In this document: positions 9,684-16,546 of the stretch, in pieces
Layout: every line of letters starts with the position of its first letter
Numbering within the stretch: position 1 is the stretch's first letter
The notes under the pieces: generated by a model
What the model was told of the DNA's origin: nothing
The model's input: the letters and a program-made list of their open reading frames with translations, nothing else
Database searches by the model: none
DNA from: Syntrophobotulus glycolicus DSM 8271
GTDB lineage: Bacteria; Bacillota; Desulfitobacteriia; Desulfitobacteriales; Syntrophobotulaceae
Length of the DNA: 64,000 nucleotides
Reading direction: 5' to 3'
Assembly (NCBI RefSeq): GCF_000190635.1
Contig: NC_015172.1
Coordinates: 1,178,001 to 1,242,000 of the forward strand
Program-made: the position numbers and the translations under genes

Positions 9684-9733
9684 ATCACAAAAAAGCCTGA
9701 AGAATAAAAAAGTCCGGATCACTTTTTTGTGAT
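9684..9733. promoter_or_regulatory. 12 bp inverted repeat and AT hairpin upstream of the ABC genes
   Basis: ATCACAAAAAAG (9684-9695) and its exact reverse complement (9722-9733) flank 26 bp. On the - strand an AAAAAAGT-GATCCGG-ACTTTTTT hairpin lies within it. It could be the terminator of the kinase gene, the response-regulator operator for the ABC genes, or both. Confidence 0.5.
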
Positions 9734-9795
9734 ACAGACAGGATAACAAAACAATCTTTCCAGAGCGTTTCGCAAATCTGACAGTTTGGCAAGAT

Positions 9796-10731
9796 TCAGC
9801 TTTTCTGTGCCGGCAGGAAAAGGGAAAAGACACAGCCCTGTCCCGGTTTGGAGGCCACCTTGAGATACCCGCCCCCGGAGGCCAGGATTTCTCTGGCCAA
9901 AAACAGGCCGATTCCCACGCCCTCTTGCTGGGCGGCCGCGGGGGAGCGGTAAAAACGGGCGAAGATTTTGCTCTGCTCCTCCTCCGCGATACCGGGGCCC
10001 TGATCGGTGACATCAATCCGGAAAAACAGCTCATAGGGCCGGGCCGCAACCCTGATCACGCTCTGGCGGGGGGAGTATTTCACCGCATTGTCGAGGACAT
10101 TGGCCAGGGCTTCGGCCGTCCATTTGGGGTCGTAATAGGCTGTGCCCTCGGCGGCCGGCGCTTCAATGGTGATTTCCCGGGCCTCCGCTTTTGGTCCGAT
10201 CTGAGGGATGACGGCATCCAGCAGGGACTGCACCGGGTTTTGGCGGGGAGTCATCGTAATCATTCCGGTTTCCAGGCGGGACATTTTGACAAGGGATCCG
10301 ATCAGAAAGTCCAGCTTCTGCGCTTGGGCGGACAGGGCATTGACACACAGGGCACAGTCCGCCGGCAGCCGGCGTTCGCCCAGAAGCTGCGAATAAAGCA
10401 AAATGTTGGTGAGGGGGGTTTTGGTCTGATGGGAGATATCTGAAATCAGCTCTTTGATCTGTTTTTTTTCCGCGCTCAGGCTTTGGGCGGACAGGGCGCA
10501 GAGGGCTAAAAAACGGGCCATTTTGGCTTCCACGGCCGAGAGGAGGGACTCATCAAAGCTGCGCTCAGAAAAGCTCCCGTTTATGGCCCTGTCCAGCATG
10601 GTGTTCAGGGCATCCATGATGCGCCGGGTTTTTCGGCGGGAGAGGAGAACCGCCGCGCCCGCGCCGGCAATCCCGGCAGCAGCCGCGGTGATGGCGGCAA
10701 TCCCGCTTGGCCCCAGCCAGTCCGCCATCAT
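9796..10731 (-). CDS. Sensor histidine kinase of the ABC module
   Basis: ~311 residues. One clear membrane helix near the N-terminus (AAITAAAAGIAGAGAAVLL) and no sizeable extracellular sensor, as in intramembrane-sensing kinases that take their signal from a partner ABC transporter. H box SDISHQTKTPLTN with the phospho-acceptor histidine at ~101, N box LANVLDNAVKYS, G1 DQGPGIA and G2 GVGIGLFLAREI. Its start overlaps the response regulator stop (ATGA at 10731-10728); an ATG four codons earlier has no clear ribosome binding site. Expected to phosphorylate the adjacent regulator. Confidence 0.92.
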   Translation of the reverse strand: MMADWLGPSGIAAITAAAAGIAGAGAAVLLSRRKTRRIMDALNTMLDRAINGSFSERSFDESLLSAVEAKMARFLALCALSAQSLSAEKKQIKELISDISHQTKTPLTNILLYSQLLGERRLPADCALCVNALSAQAQKLDFLIGSLVKMSRLETGMITMTPRQNPVQSLLDAVIPQIGPKAEAREITIEAPAAEGTAYYDPKWTAEALANVLDNAVKYSPRQSVIRVAARPYELFFRIDVTDQGPGIAEEEQSKIFARFYRSPAAAQQEGVGIGLFLAREILASGGGYLKVASKPGQGCVFSLFLPAQKS

Positions 10732-11405
10732 TGCGCCACCCATGTGTAGCCGATCCCGTAAACGGTTTTAATGTACCGGGGGGAGGACGGGGTGTCTTCC
10801 AGCTTGTCCCGCAGCCGCTTGACCGCCACGGAAAGCGCGTTTTCCTCCACATACCCGCTGCCGTTCGTCCATATGGCATCCACCAGCCGGGCCCTTGTCA
10901 GAGTATGGCCCCTGTTTGCCAGGAAAAGGCGGAGCAGCTTTTGCTCGGTTTTGCTCAGCTCGACCGGCACACCGTTTTTGAAAAACTCCATTTGATCGAA
11001 GGAAAAGCGGAAGCCGTCGATCTCGATCCTATCCCAGGCGGGGGAAGGTCCGCTGCGCAGGCGGGCCTTAACCCTGGCCCGCAGGATCATCAGGCTGAAG
11101 GGCTTGGTGAGATAATCGTCCGCCCCCAGCTCAAGTCCTGTCACCACATCGATTTCCAGGTCATTGGCGGTCAGGATGATGACCGGGACGGCGGAGGACC
11201 GGCGCAGGGTTTTCAGAAAATCAAGTCCGTTTCCGTCCGGCAGGTTGAGGTCTAAAATGATCAGGTCGAAGGCGGCGCTTTGGATATGCTGCCCGGCCTC
11301 GGCCAAATTTTTGGCCCGGACAAAGGTAAACTCGCTGTCCTTGAGGGCAAGGGCGATCCCCGCGCTCAGGGACAGGTCATCTTCAATGATCAGGATGGTT
11401 TTCAG
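10728..11405 (-). CDS. OmpR-type response regulator, apparent CTG start
   Basis: 225 residues: receiver domain (acidic pocket EDD at 8-10, phospho-acceptor D52, T79, K101) and a C-terminal winged helix (about 125-225) ending YIKTVYGIGYTWV. The frame has no ATG, GTG or TTG at the position where the family begins. The codon that gives the standard MKTILIIEDD start is CTG at 11403-11405, preceded by GGAGG at 8 nt spacing. The first TTG lies 33 codons downstream and would delete the acidic pocket. Overlaps the kinase gene. Predicted to control the ABC genes downstream. Confidence 0.9.
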   Translation of the reverse strand: MKTILIIEDDLSLSAGIALALKDSEFTFVRAKNLAEAGQHIQSAAFDLIILDLNLPDGNGLDFLKTLRRSSAVPVIILTANDLEIDVVTGLELGADDYLTKPFSLMILRARVKARLRSGPSPAWDRIEIDGFRFSFDQMEFFKNGVPVELSKTEQKLLRLFLANRGHTLTRARLVDAIWTNGSGYVEENALSVAVKRLRDKLEDTPSSPRYIKTVYGIGYTWVAQ

Positions 11406-11614
11406 ATCAATCGCCTCCCGCCTGAAATTGTCCGGCAGCTTGAACCCATCTTTCTCGGATAGGATTCTGCTCTGTCACCAGTATTGTAGCATAAACCCTC
11501 CCGGATGAGAAAGAAGGGGCAAAGCCGGGCCGGGCGGACGAGGGGGAGGGCGGTTAGCCTTTCTGAGGATCACAGCGGCAGGGATTTCCTGAGGCATTGT
11601 CGAACTGGACATCA
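11406..11614. other. Spacer between the response regulator and the repeat array
   Basis: No gene seen. On the - strand TACAAT near 11482-11490 with a weak TTCTCA-like -35 could be the response regulator promoter. The GC-rich part from 11510 to 11580 shows no recognised element. Confidence 0.3.
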
Positions 11615-11930
11615 ATATGGGAAGCACCAAAAGACGCAGTTTGAATAGGAGAAACGATCAGGCACAGTCTGAATGGGGGAAGCGATAAGATGAAGTCTGA
11701 ATAGGAGAAACGATCAGGCATAGTCTGAATGGGGGAAACGATAAGACGCAGTGTGAATAGGGGAAGAGATAAGAGCAGTCTATATAAAGAAGTGATAAGA
11801 CACAGCCTGAATCGGAGAAGCCATAAGACACAGTTTGAATAGGAGAAACGATCAGGTACAGTCTGAATAGGGGAAGAGATAAGAGCAGTCTGAATAAAGA
11901 AGTGATAAGACACAGCCTGAATAGGGAGGA
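11615..11930 (+). repeat. Tandem array of 27-28 bp repeats upstream of the reverse transcriptase
   Basis: Ten contiguous units (11643-11918), each 27 or 28 bp, preceded by a degenerate unit (11615-11642) and followed by a partial one whose GAATAGGGAGGA supplies the ribosome binding site of the reverse transcriptase. Consensus begins GAATAGGAGAAACGAT, then MAGGCACAGTCT or AAGACACAGTCT. The sixth and tenth units are identical, and the two units after them match at 25 of 27 bases, so there has been segmental duplication. The + strand is purine-rich. There are no unique spacers, so this is not CRISPR. Position and strand suit a non-coding RNA belonging to the reverse transcriptase. Confidence 0.9.
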
Positions 11931-11937
11931 TTCGACC

Positions 11938-13395
11938 GTGAATGTCGTCAAGTTCATAAAAGATGATCATTTGAAGAGCTTATTTCCGTTACATACGAAT
12001 CTTTTCTTTACTGAATATGGGGAGAAAGAACTGAGAGATTTTATTTATCACAAGGTTTTTGACCCGAAAAATCCCGGTATTTCCTTTCTGCCGGCTCCTT
12101 CCGTTTATGCCCTGAAGGATCAGTTCCACCTCAGAAAATCCCTCCAGCTCGACCCTCTGGGAACATTTTATCTTTATGATTTTGCCCTGAGAAACTCAGC
12201 TTGCTTTCAACAGGCTTCTGACCAGAAAGCCCTGCGCTTTAATTTCGGTTATGGGTTCAGAGGCTCGTCATGTATCAGCTCGTATAAGGAATATCATGCG
12301 TTCAGAGAGCGGAAATATGAATTGAAGAAGCAGTTTAAATACTTCGCGAAGTTGGATATCGCAAATTGCTTTAACAGCTTCTATCACCATGATCTTGTGA
12401 GCTGTATTGCCACCCTTGTTTCTCAGCCGGAGTCCGCCCAAATCGGCCAGTTTCTGCGGGAAAGCAGTGGGGGAAGGTCAATTAACTGTTTCCCGCAAGG
12501 GATATACCCGGCGAAATTGATCGGAAATTTTTTCTTGAAATTTATCGAGGAATCACGAGAATTAAAGAGCTCTGCCCTGATCAGGTTTCTTGACGATATT
12601 TTTATCTTTTCCAATAGTCAAAGGACAATAGAGCAGGATGTGATCAGAATACAGATGTTCATTGGTGAGTATGCCCTCGCTCTGAATGCCGATAAAACGA
12701 AGTTCGGTTCCCGTGCCTCTGATTTCGAGGAAAGGAAGCTTGACGCGATTAAAAAATCGCTGCTGAAAAAACGGGAGAATGCCAGCGATTATGACGATGA
12801 GGAAGGGGCGCCTGTGGCCCTTGACCCCGAAGAGGTCGAATATCTTGTCTGGCTGATCGACCAGAGAAATGTGACGGAGGAGGATGTGGAGCTTGCGCTT
12901 TCCCTGCTGAAAGAGGATGAGGAGGAAGCGGGCCGGCTGACAGAGCTGGTTTTAACCAAATATCCCGGGCTGATCAGGAATTTATATAAATTGATTGATG
13001 AAATTGAGGATGAAGGAAAAATCTGGGAATCCATAACGAAAAGGCTGCAGGCGGCGTTCATTCAGGAATATGAGTTGTTCTGGATTGCCCGAATCGTCAT
13101 CGACTTATACGCATTCAATGAAGACTGTGCCGAAGTATTATTAAGGATATTTAACCATCCGTCGTCGACGACTATTGTAAAATCCGCTGTGCTTGAAGTG
13201 CCCAATAATGATTATGGACTATTTGAATTGAAAGATGCCTTTCTGAAAAATTCCCCCGGCGGGATTCAGGCGGCTTGTGCCATCGTGGGGTTAAATACGG
13301 TGGAAAAGGCCAAGCGCAATCAGATTTACAAATATGCCGGGAAAGCCAGTCCGGTCATGAATCTGTTGTGTCAGATTGCGGCAAAGCACGGATGA
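11938..13395 (+). CDS. Defence-type reverse transcriptase (unknown-group/Abi-like)
   Basis: 485 residues from a GTG with AGGGAGGA 7 nt upstream; that site lies in the last partial repeat. Reverse transcriptase motifs: A, FAKLDIANCFNSFYHHDL (D140); B, FPQGIYPAKLIGNFFL (Q187-G188); C, ALIRFLDDIFIF (D219, D220); D, ALNADKTKFGS (K253). All catalytic aspartates are present. After ~300 the protein turns into an alpha-helical, acidic region with helix pairs, as in Abi-like and other unknown-group enzymes with C-terminal helical repeats. No maturase, thumb-X, endonuclease or integrase domain is visible, arguing against a group II intron, retron or retroelement. Expected to make DNA from a partner RNA in anti-phage defence; the class is not determined. 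Confidence 0.88.
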   Translation: MNVVKFIKDDHLKSLFPLHTNLFFTEYGEKELRDFIYHKVFDPKNPGISFLPAPSVYALKDQFHLRKSLQLDPLGTFYLYDFALRNSACFQQASDQKALRFNFGYGFRGSSCISSYKEYHAFRERKYELKKQFKYFAKLDIANCFNSFYHHDLVSCIATLVSQPESAQIGQFLRESSGGRSINCFPQGIYPAKLIGNFFLKFIEESRELKSSALIRFLDDIFIFSNSQRTIEQDVIRIQMFIGEYALALNADKTKFGSRASDFEERKLDAIKKSLLKKRENASDYDDEEGAPVALDPEEVEYLVWLIDQRNVTEEDVELALSLLKEDEEEAGRLTELVLTKYPGLIRNLYKLIDEIEDEGKIWESITKRLQAAFIQEYELFWIARIVIDLYAFNEDCAEVLLRIFNHPSSTTIVKSAVLEVPNNDYGLFELKDAFLKNSPGGIQAACAIVGLNTVEKAKRNQIYKYAGKASPVMNLLCQIAAKHG

Positions 13396-13491
13396 CGGAC
13401 AAAAAAAGAAATCTTCCAGCGACAGCAAAGGCTTAAAGGAAAAGGAAAAGCCATAATCAAAGGATTTTGATCAGAAGGGGGTTGAGGGACA

Positions 13492-13860
13492 TTGAGAGAT
13501 GAAGATTTAGTGAAAAAGGTTGAACGTCTGGAATTTTATATTCAGCTGCTGCGGGATTTTGCGGTAGAGCCAGAAGCGTTTGTCCTGTGGGACTATGTGA
13601 TGACCGAAGAGCTTGACGGGGAACAGACAAACCGGCTGATGAATATTCTGGGAAAGCATAAGGGCCTGATTTGGGCGATAGATGAACAGACCGAGCCTTA
13701 TTCTGATCAGACGGAAGAGGAGCTCAATGTGCTGGAAGCGCAGCTGAAGCCCTTATTCCAATCATTTAAAAATCCTCATCCGACGGATCGCGATGCTGTG
13801 CTGAGGGTGGTTCGAAGAGCGGCGAAACTGCCGGAAATGATTCTGTATAAGCGGATGTAG
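13492..13860 (+). CDS. DUF1878/YhaI-like small protein downstream of the reverse transcriptase
   Basis: 122 residues, starting at a TTG with GGGGG about 10 nt upstream. The opening VKKVERLEFYIQLLRDFA resembles the start of B. subtilis YhaI (DUF1878); the middle (AFVLWDYVMTEELDGEQTNRLMNILGKH) fits the same helical pattern, while the C-terminus is not recognised. No membrane segment or catalytic motif. It lies 96 bp after the reverse transcriptase on the same strand and ends at a strong terminator, so it is probably co-transcribed and may be an accessory or effector; it could equally be an unrelated housekeeping gene. Confidence 0.6.
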   Translation: MRDEDLVKKVERLEFYIQLLRDFAVEPEAFVLWDYVMTEELDGEQTNRLMNILGKHKGLIWAIDEQTEPYSDQTEEELNVLEAQLKPLFQSFKNPHPTDRDAVLRVVRRAAKLPEMILYKRM

Positions 13861-13904
13861 CCGAGGGTTTTTTTCTGTACAGCTTCCATAGAACGCGGGA
13901 ATTC

Positions 13905-13930
13905 ATGGGCGGTTATTGCGCCCATTTTTT
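13905..13930 (+). terminator. Intrinsic terminator of the reverse transcriptase operon
   Basis: ATGGGCG / CGCCCAT, 7 bp stem, 7-nt loop, followed by TTTTTTATTT. Confidence 0.85.
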
Positions 13931-14123
13931 ATTTGACTTTCGGGGATGAGGATAAAGATTTCAGAGAAAAGGCCATGAAGTTTTATATCATTAATATCAG
14001 GCGGTAACGACAAATTTTAAGAGAATAAGGTAGAACTTGTAAATTGCGCATGTGCCTGGTGCAGTAGTATAATCGAGTAAAGAAAGTAAAGATGTAAAGA
14101 ATAAAGAGAAAGGTGGTTCTGTG

Positions 14124-14387
14124 ATGGAAATATCAAGAATTAGCTCAAAAGGACAGGTTACGATTCCAAAGCCGATACGAGACCTGTTGAAATTAAGTGA
14201 GGGTGATCGGGTCGCATTTTTGGAGGATAACGGCAAGGTTGTCATTACCAAGGCCAGTTTAATTGCCTTCCGCGAATTGCAGGATGCCCTGAGTATAGAG
14301 GCACAAGAGAAAGGGATTACCGAGCAAGACCTTCTTCATGAACTGGAAGTGGTTCGGGAGGAAATGTGGAATGAGCGAAAAAAATAA
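14124..14387 (+). CDS. AbrB/SpoVT-type antitoxin (VapB-like)
   Basis: 87 residues with a swapped-hairpin AbrB fold at the N-terminus (ISRISSKGQVTIPKPIRDLLKLSEGDRVAFLED), which binds DNA, and a C-terminal helical tail (residues ~50-87) that should wrap the toxin. The ATG at 14124 has AAAGGTGG 7 nt upstream; a GTG one codon earlier is possible. Its last 17 bp overlap the PIN toxin gene, the usual translational coupling in vapBC. Expected to repress its own promoter together with the toxin. Confidence 0.88.
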   Translation: MEISRISSKGQVTIPKPIRDLLKLSEGDRVAFLEDNGKVVITKASLIAFRELQDALSIEAQEKGITEQDLLHELEVVREEMWNERKK

Positions 14388-14811
14388 TGCCTTACGCGTA
14401 TTTGTTGACTCAAATATCCTCATATCTGCGGTGTTATCAGAATCATCAACAGCAAGTAAGCTTCTGACTTTGCTTATCGGGCAACATCACTTGATTATTT
14501 GCAGTTACTCAATAACGGAGATCTCCAAAGTCATTGAGCGGAAATTTCCAAAGATTATTCCCAAATGGGATAAATTTCTTACAACTCTTGAGTTTAGGAT
14601 AGCCTATACTCCTTCAGACTTATCCGCAATAAAAGTTCCCCATATAAGAGACCCAAAAGATTTACCAATTTTGGTTTCTGCTATGGTGGCCCAGCCGGAC
14701 ATCCTTGTTACCGGAGATTTTGATTTCCACACGCCAGAAATTCAGGAGCATTTTGCCGTAATGACTCCGGCTGATTTCTTAAGAGCTTTCTCTGATGACT
14801 TAAGTCATTGA
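14371..14811 (+). CDS. PIN-domain toxin (VapC-like ribonuclease)
   Basis: 146 residues of the PIN family of Mg-dependent ribonucleases. The acidic residues of the active site are visible: VDSNIL near the N-terminus, the SITEIS glutamate, RDPKDLPIL and TGDFDF. The start ATG at 14371 lies inside the antitoxin gene with GGGAGG 9 nt upstream; an in-frame upstream extension exists but has no ribosome binding site. Family members cleave tRNA or rRNA when free of antitoxin. It sits directly after the reverse transcriptase operon, extending a cluster of defence-like genes. Confidence 0.9.
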   Translation: MSEKNNALRVFVDSNILISAVLSESSTASKLLTLLIGQHHLIICSYSITEISKVIERKFPKIIPKWDKFLTTLEFRIAYTPSDLSAIKVPHIRDPKDLPILVSAMVAQPDILVTGDFDFHTPEIQEHFAVMTPADFLRAFSDDLSH

Positions 14812-14830
14812 GCAAACGCAAAGCGCGCTG

Positions 14831-14859
14831 TTGTCCGCGGGATGAAACTATGCTATGAT
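14831..14859 (+). promoter_or_regulatory. Promoter of the leader RNA before nhaA
   Basis: TTGTCC and TATGAT separated by exactly 17 bp, giving a predicted start near 14866. Confidence 0.6.
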
Positions 14860-14865
14860 AAAAAC

Positions 14866-15024
14866 AATTGCAAACGGTTTTTACGGTCAAATCTGATCTG
14901 ATGAAAGTCTGATCAGTGGAGGGTTGAATACCTAAGTCTTCGGGATAGGGTTGTCAATCTGTGAGAACTTGGCTTACTGGGGTGGGTAGTCTGTACATCA
15001 GGCTGCCTATCCCTTTTTTATTTT
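14866..15024 (+). ncRNA. Structured leader RNA ending in a strong terminator, upstream of nhaA
   Basis: Transcript predicted from the promoter at 14831 to the terminator at 14979-15024. The terminator has a 15 bp stem (with four G-T pairs), loop TACAT, and TTTTTT. Before it lie a possible UUCG-capped hairpin (about 14930-14950) and unpaired-looking conserved-type sequence. Such layout is typical of a riboswitch or other attenuator. Li+ and Na+ riboswitches are known upstream of Na+/H+ antiporter genes, but I could not match this sequence to any consensus. It may instead be a free small RNA or the tail of the vapBC transcript. Confidence 0.45.
14979..15024 (+). terminator. Intrinsic terminator in the leader before nhaA
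   Basis: GGGGTGGGTAGTCTG pairs with CAGGCTGCCTATCCC across a TACAT loop, followed by TTTTTTATTTT. Confidence 0.88.
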
Positions 15025-15039
15025 GCCGAAAGCCCAAAA

Positions 15040-15078
15040 GGGATGATCCGCGGCAGATTTTGATTTGCGGATGATCCC
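15040..15078. repeat. Second hairpin between terminator and nhaA
   Basis: GGGATGATCCGC and GCGGATGATCCC pair at 11 of 12 positions around a 15-nt loop. No T tract follows. Role unknown; part of the untranslated stretch before nhaA. Confidence 0.5.
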
Positions 15079-15218
15079 GGTAAATTTTGATGGCAAAAGG
15101 AGGAGGCGGGCACGGAAAAGACAAAGCTCACGTTCCTGGTAAAAAGGAAACTCCTGCTGACAGTTATCCTGAGCTCCTGAATGGAATCGCGGTCAGAGGA
15201 GAAGAATTGAATGAGATA

Positions 15219-15272
15219 AGGTTCGAATACAGGAAGAGGTTCAAATACAGGGAAAGGTTTAGAATACAGGCT
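15219..15272 (+). repeat. Three tandem 18 bp repeats just upstream of nhaA
   Basis: Three adjacent copies of AGGTTCRAATACAGGRAA with a few changes, ending 22 bp before the nhaA ATG. In one frame they would encode RFEYRK-RFKYRE-RFRIQA within a 111-codon ORF (15090-15425) that runs into nhaA and has no ribosome binding site, so translation is doubtful. Confidence 0.6.
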
Positions 15273-15294
15273 GTAGAAGCGGAGGACAGGGACA

Positions 15295-16512
15295 ATGGCA
15301 AAGCAGAAAAGAAAAACGATCAGTTTATTGCGGGAGTTTTCAATTCCCCTGATTTCGGGCGTGTTGATCGCCTTAATCTGGGCCAATGCGGCGCCGGCAA
15401 GCTATCATCACTTTGTGGACAATAAGATTTGGGGTGATTTTACCCTCCATTTTTTCGTCAATGACCTTTTTATGGTGTTCTTTTTCGCGATAGCGGCGGT
15501 GGAAATAACCCAAAGCTTATTGCCGGGCGGGGACTTAAACCCGCTGAAACGGGCAATCAATCCGATGATGGCCACATTGGGCGGAATCGCCGGCCCGGCC
15601 CTTTTATACCTGGCCTTGAATACCTTCATGGGCAGTCAGGAACTCGTCCGGGGCTGGGGTATTCCTACCGCCACAGACATCGCGCTGGCCTGGCTGGTGG
15701 CCAGACTGGTTTTCGGAGCGGCTCACCCCGCTGTTTCTTTCTTATTGTTATTAGCGATCGCCGACGATGGGATCGGTCTGATCATCATCGCCCTTTTTTA
15801 TCCCGACCCGGCCAATCCGGTCGTTCCGGTATGGCTGCTCTGCACACTGGCAGGGATGCTGATCGCTTTGGCCCTGAAAAAGGGGAAGGTGAAAAGCTAC
15901 TGGCCATATATCCTTCTCGGCGGGGCCTTAAGCTGGACCGGCCTTTACCGGGCGGGGATTCACCCCTCCCTGGCCCTGGTGTTCATCGTACCGTTCTTGC
16001 CTCATTCCCCGGGGGAAAAGGCGCATTTGTTTGAGGATGATCCGGAGGATTATTCCACCTTAAGGCGCTTTGAACAGGAATGGAAGTTTTTTGTGGATAT
16101 GGGGCTTTTTCTGTTCGGTCTGACCAATGCCGGGGTGGAGTTTTCAGCGGTCAGTACAGTGACCTGGCTGGTGTTCCTGGCCCTGCTTTTCGGCAAAACA
16201 GCGGGCATCTTTCTCCTGGGCTCCCTGGCTTCTTTCCTGGGCTTCCCCTTGCCTGAGGGAATGAGGCACAGGGAGCTTTTGGTCGCCGGCCTGATCGCTT
16301 CGATCGGGCTGACGGTGGCTTTATTTATCGCCGGCGTGGCTTTTTCGGACCCCGGCCTGCAGGGAGCGGCCAAAATGGGGGCATTATGGAGTGTTTCCGC
16401 CGTGATCATCGCTGTAAGCGCAGGCAGGCTGCTGGGCATTGAAAGAAAGACTGCCACGCAGGAGCCCGTCTTGCCGGTGGAATCGCAAGGAAGAAGAACA
16501 GGGGAAGGCTGA
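15295..16512 (+). CDS. nhaA: Na+/H+ antiporter NhaA
   Basis: 405-residue inner-membrane antiporter that exports Na+ (or Li+) in exchange for protons. About eleven to twelve hydrophobic segments, the TDIALA motif with D128 and the paired aspartates ADD (D157-D158) that bind the cation, and the family motifs FFFAIAAVEI and GLFLFGLTNAGVEF. Length is close to E. coli NhaA (388). Start ATG with GGAGG upstream. The final 14 or so residues (LPVESQGRRTGEG) are encoded by a short repeat also found at 21672-21739. Preceded by a long leader with a terminator, so expression is probably conditional. Confidence 0.96.
   Translation: MAKQKRKTISLLREFSIPLISGVLIALIWANAAPASYHHFVDNKIWGDFTLHFFVNDLFMVFFFAIAAVEITQSLLPGGDLNPLKRAINPMMATLGGIAGPALLYLALNTFMGSQELVRGWGIPTATDIALAWLVARLVFGAAHPAVSFLLLLAIADDGIGLIIIALFYPDPANPVVPVWLLCTLAGMLIALALKKGKVKSYWPYILLGGALSWTGLYRAGIHPSLALVFIVPFLPHSPGEKAHLFEDDPEDYSTLRRFEQEWKFFVDMGLFLFGLTNAGVEFSAVSTVTWLVFLALLFGKTAGIFLLGSLASFLGFPLPEGMRHRELLVAGLIASIGLTVALFIAGVAFSDPGLQGAAKMGALWSVSAVIIAVSAGRLLGIERKTATQEPVLPVESQGRRTGEG
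16465..16512 (+). repeat. Dispersed repeat, copy 1 (forms the nhaA 3' end)
   Basis: CTTGCCGGTGGAATCGCAAG and the following GAAGAAGAACAGG recur at 21672-21739 with two substitutions and a 17 bp insertion. Both copies can fold as a CTTGC/GCAAG hairpin and share the reading frame LPxExQGRRT. Confidence 0.6.
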
Positions 16513-16518
16513 CGGGTG

Positions 16519-16546
16519 CAGACTGAAAAAAATCAGCTGTTTTTTT
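16519..16546 (+). terminator. nhaA terminator
   Basis: CAG(A)CTGA / TCAGCTG stem with an A6 loop followed by TTTTTTT; it overlaps the 3' end of the convergent mscS-like gene. Confidence 0.65.

Noticed and set aside
11615-11930. CRISPR array
   Set aside because: Units of 27-28 bp follow each other directly and vary within the unit; there are no unique spacers between constant repeats, and no cas genes are present.
11902-11937. Earlier GTG start for the reverse transcriptase
   Set aside because: It lies inside the last repeat units with no ribosome binding site; the GTG at 11938 follows AGGGAGGA at 7 nt.
11554-11970. Protein-coding gene on the - strand across the repeats
   Set aside because: No start with a ribosome binding site, and the repeat length (28) changes phase each unit. 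Kept only as a hypothesis about cDNA-encoded product.
15090-15425. 111-codon gene upstream of and overlapping nhaA
   Set aside because: No ribosome binding site, overlaps nhaA by 130 bp in another frame, and its composition reflects the 18 bp repeats and a hairpin.
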